Positions 63,545 through 64,000 of a DNA stretch of 64,000 bases are shown piece after piece; the stretch's first letter is position 1, and the number at the start of each line of letters is the position of its first letter. Where the stretch lies: assembly GCA_965219405.1 (NCBI GenBank), contig OZ244736.1:806001-870000 (forward strand). Direction: 5' to 3'. The notes beneath the pieces were generated by a model. The model ran no database searches, was not told the origin of the DNA, and saw only the letters and a list, made by a program, of their open reading frames with translations. A program made the translations under genes and the position numbers. This DNA comes from VXMO01 sp965219405 (GTDB lineage: Bacteria; Chloroflexota; Dehalococcoidia; UBA6926).

Positions 63545-64000
63545 ATGATGGAAAAAGAAACAGCTTACGACCGTTTGCAGCGTTTAGTCGGCCAAGATTT
63601 GCGAGTGCTGGCTGAAGAGCACAGTGTTGGGGTCTGGAAACTCAATGGAAAGCTCGACAAGGGCTGGGCAGGCAAAACTATTGAACGATACCTTGGAATA
63701 CCACTCAACTCTTCACGAAGCCCCAATCTGGGTAGCTGGGAACTCAAACTGGCGTCATTGAAGCGTAGGAAAGATGGATCGACAGTCGTTAAGGAGACAA
63801 TGCAAATCACCATGATCGATCCAGTCGAAGTCTTTCAGAACAGCTTCGAAGAAAGCCACTTGTTTAGAAAGCTCCGGAAAATCATCGCTGTAGCCCGAAT
63901 TTGGGAATCGAGTGGCGAACTTCAGTCACTCTGTGAGTTTGTGCATTCTTTTGACCTTGCTGAGACTAACCTGTACACGGATGTCGAGAATGACTACAAC
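63545..64000 (+). CDS. Restriction endonuclease, MvaI/BcnI or MutH/Sau3AI-like, cut by window edge
   Basis: The first 152 residues are present; the frame is open at the window edge. ATG at 63545 or 63548, directly after the methylase stop. Residues 40-68 read GWAGKTIERYLGIPLNSSRS followed by PNLGSWELK, the layout of the PD-(D/E)xK nuclease core in MvaI/BcnI-like and MutH-like enzymes, in which a metal-binding Asp precedes ExK by 5 residues. Here that position is Asn61, with Glu66 and Lys68 kept. A segment TMQITMIDPVEVFQNSFEES follows. The methylase partner supports a type II system; the Asn raises doubt about activity. Confidence 0.75.
   Translation, partial: MMEKETAYDRLQRLVGQDLRVLAEEHSVGVWKLNGKLDKGWAGKTIERYLGIPLNSSRSPNLGSWELKLASLKRRKDGSTVVKETMQITMIDPVEVFQNSFEESHLFRKLRKIIAVARIWESSGELQSLCEFVHSFDLAETNLYTDVENDYN

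Overview
This window is a GC-rich bacterial chromosome segment. I read it as Chloroflexota, probably a Dehalococcoidia / SAR202-like lineage. The clues are Thr-Pro-Val rich linkers in secreted proteins, a DUF5671-type membrane protein, xanthine-dehydrogenase-type molybdenum hydroxylase subunits next to amidohydrolases, a decaprenyl-phosphate phosphoribosyltransferase-like UbiA protein and an actinobacterial-style 7Fe ferredoxin. The placement is inference; there is no rRNA gene here to confirm it. I found no rRNA, no convincing tRNA, no CRISPR array and no complete insertion sequence.

Layout. 0-1 kb: thioredoxin and the 5' part of thioredoxin reductase. 1.2-4.3 kb: FAD and 2Fe-2S subunits of a molybdenum hydroxylase plus an amidohydrolase. 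The large molybdopterin subunit lies apart at 12.8-15.1 kb. Between them sit two Thr-Pro-rich secreted proteins (one a metzincin-like protease), a tandem pair of M20-family proteins with altered metal ligands, and a single-domain RelA/SpoT protein. 15-21 kb: a NiCoT-type transporter, a HEPN-domain protein, a phosphotriesterase-family hydrolase, an ACT protein and membrane proteins. 21-29 kb: dgt-dnaG-rpoD, cysteine desulfurase and NAD synthetase. 29-36 kb: a DUF5678/retropepsin-like pair, a repeat-rich stretch, a glycolate-oxidase-like flavoprotein, split EamA proteins, purQ, a YqeY-like gene and cmk. 36-50 kb: housekeeping and repair genes (HNH, VIT1-type transporter, ferredoxin, tlyA, ubiA-like, ybeY, dnaX, ybaB, recR, recO, peroxiredoxin, lexA). 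50-54 kb: two minute desulforedoxin-like proteins, modABC and xth. 54-58 kb: pyk, greA, lysS. 58.3-64 kb: an accessory block with a GNAT-PIN-ASCH-like fusion protein plus an ASCH protein, an orphan solute-binding lipoprotein, and a DNA methyltransferase with the start of a restriction endonuclease.

How it works together. The molybdate importer (modABC) could feed the molybdenum hydroxylase, whose neighbours are hydrolases of the amidohydrolase and M20 type. This suggests scavenging of nitrogen heterocycles or amides, but the substrate is unknown. The DNA metabolism genes (dgt-dnaG-rpoD, dnaX-ybaB-recR, recO, lexA, xth) are ordinary, except that dnaX, ybaB and recR together carry about six frame breaks within 1.3 kb.

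Cross-cutting signals. (1) At many genes a -10 hexamer ends 6-7 nt before the start codon, so transcripts should be leaderless. (2) Short palindromic dispersed repeats, resembling in pattern the Neisseria dRS3 motif, lie between genes and have also entered three coding sequences (a DUF5671-like gene, nadE, modA) in frame. (3) lexA carries a GAAC-N4-GTTC SOS box. (4) The best candidate for an undescribed system is the GNAT-PIN-ASCH-like / ASCH pair at 58.3-60.8 kb, which has a near-perfect promoter and neighbours a restriction-modification locus.
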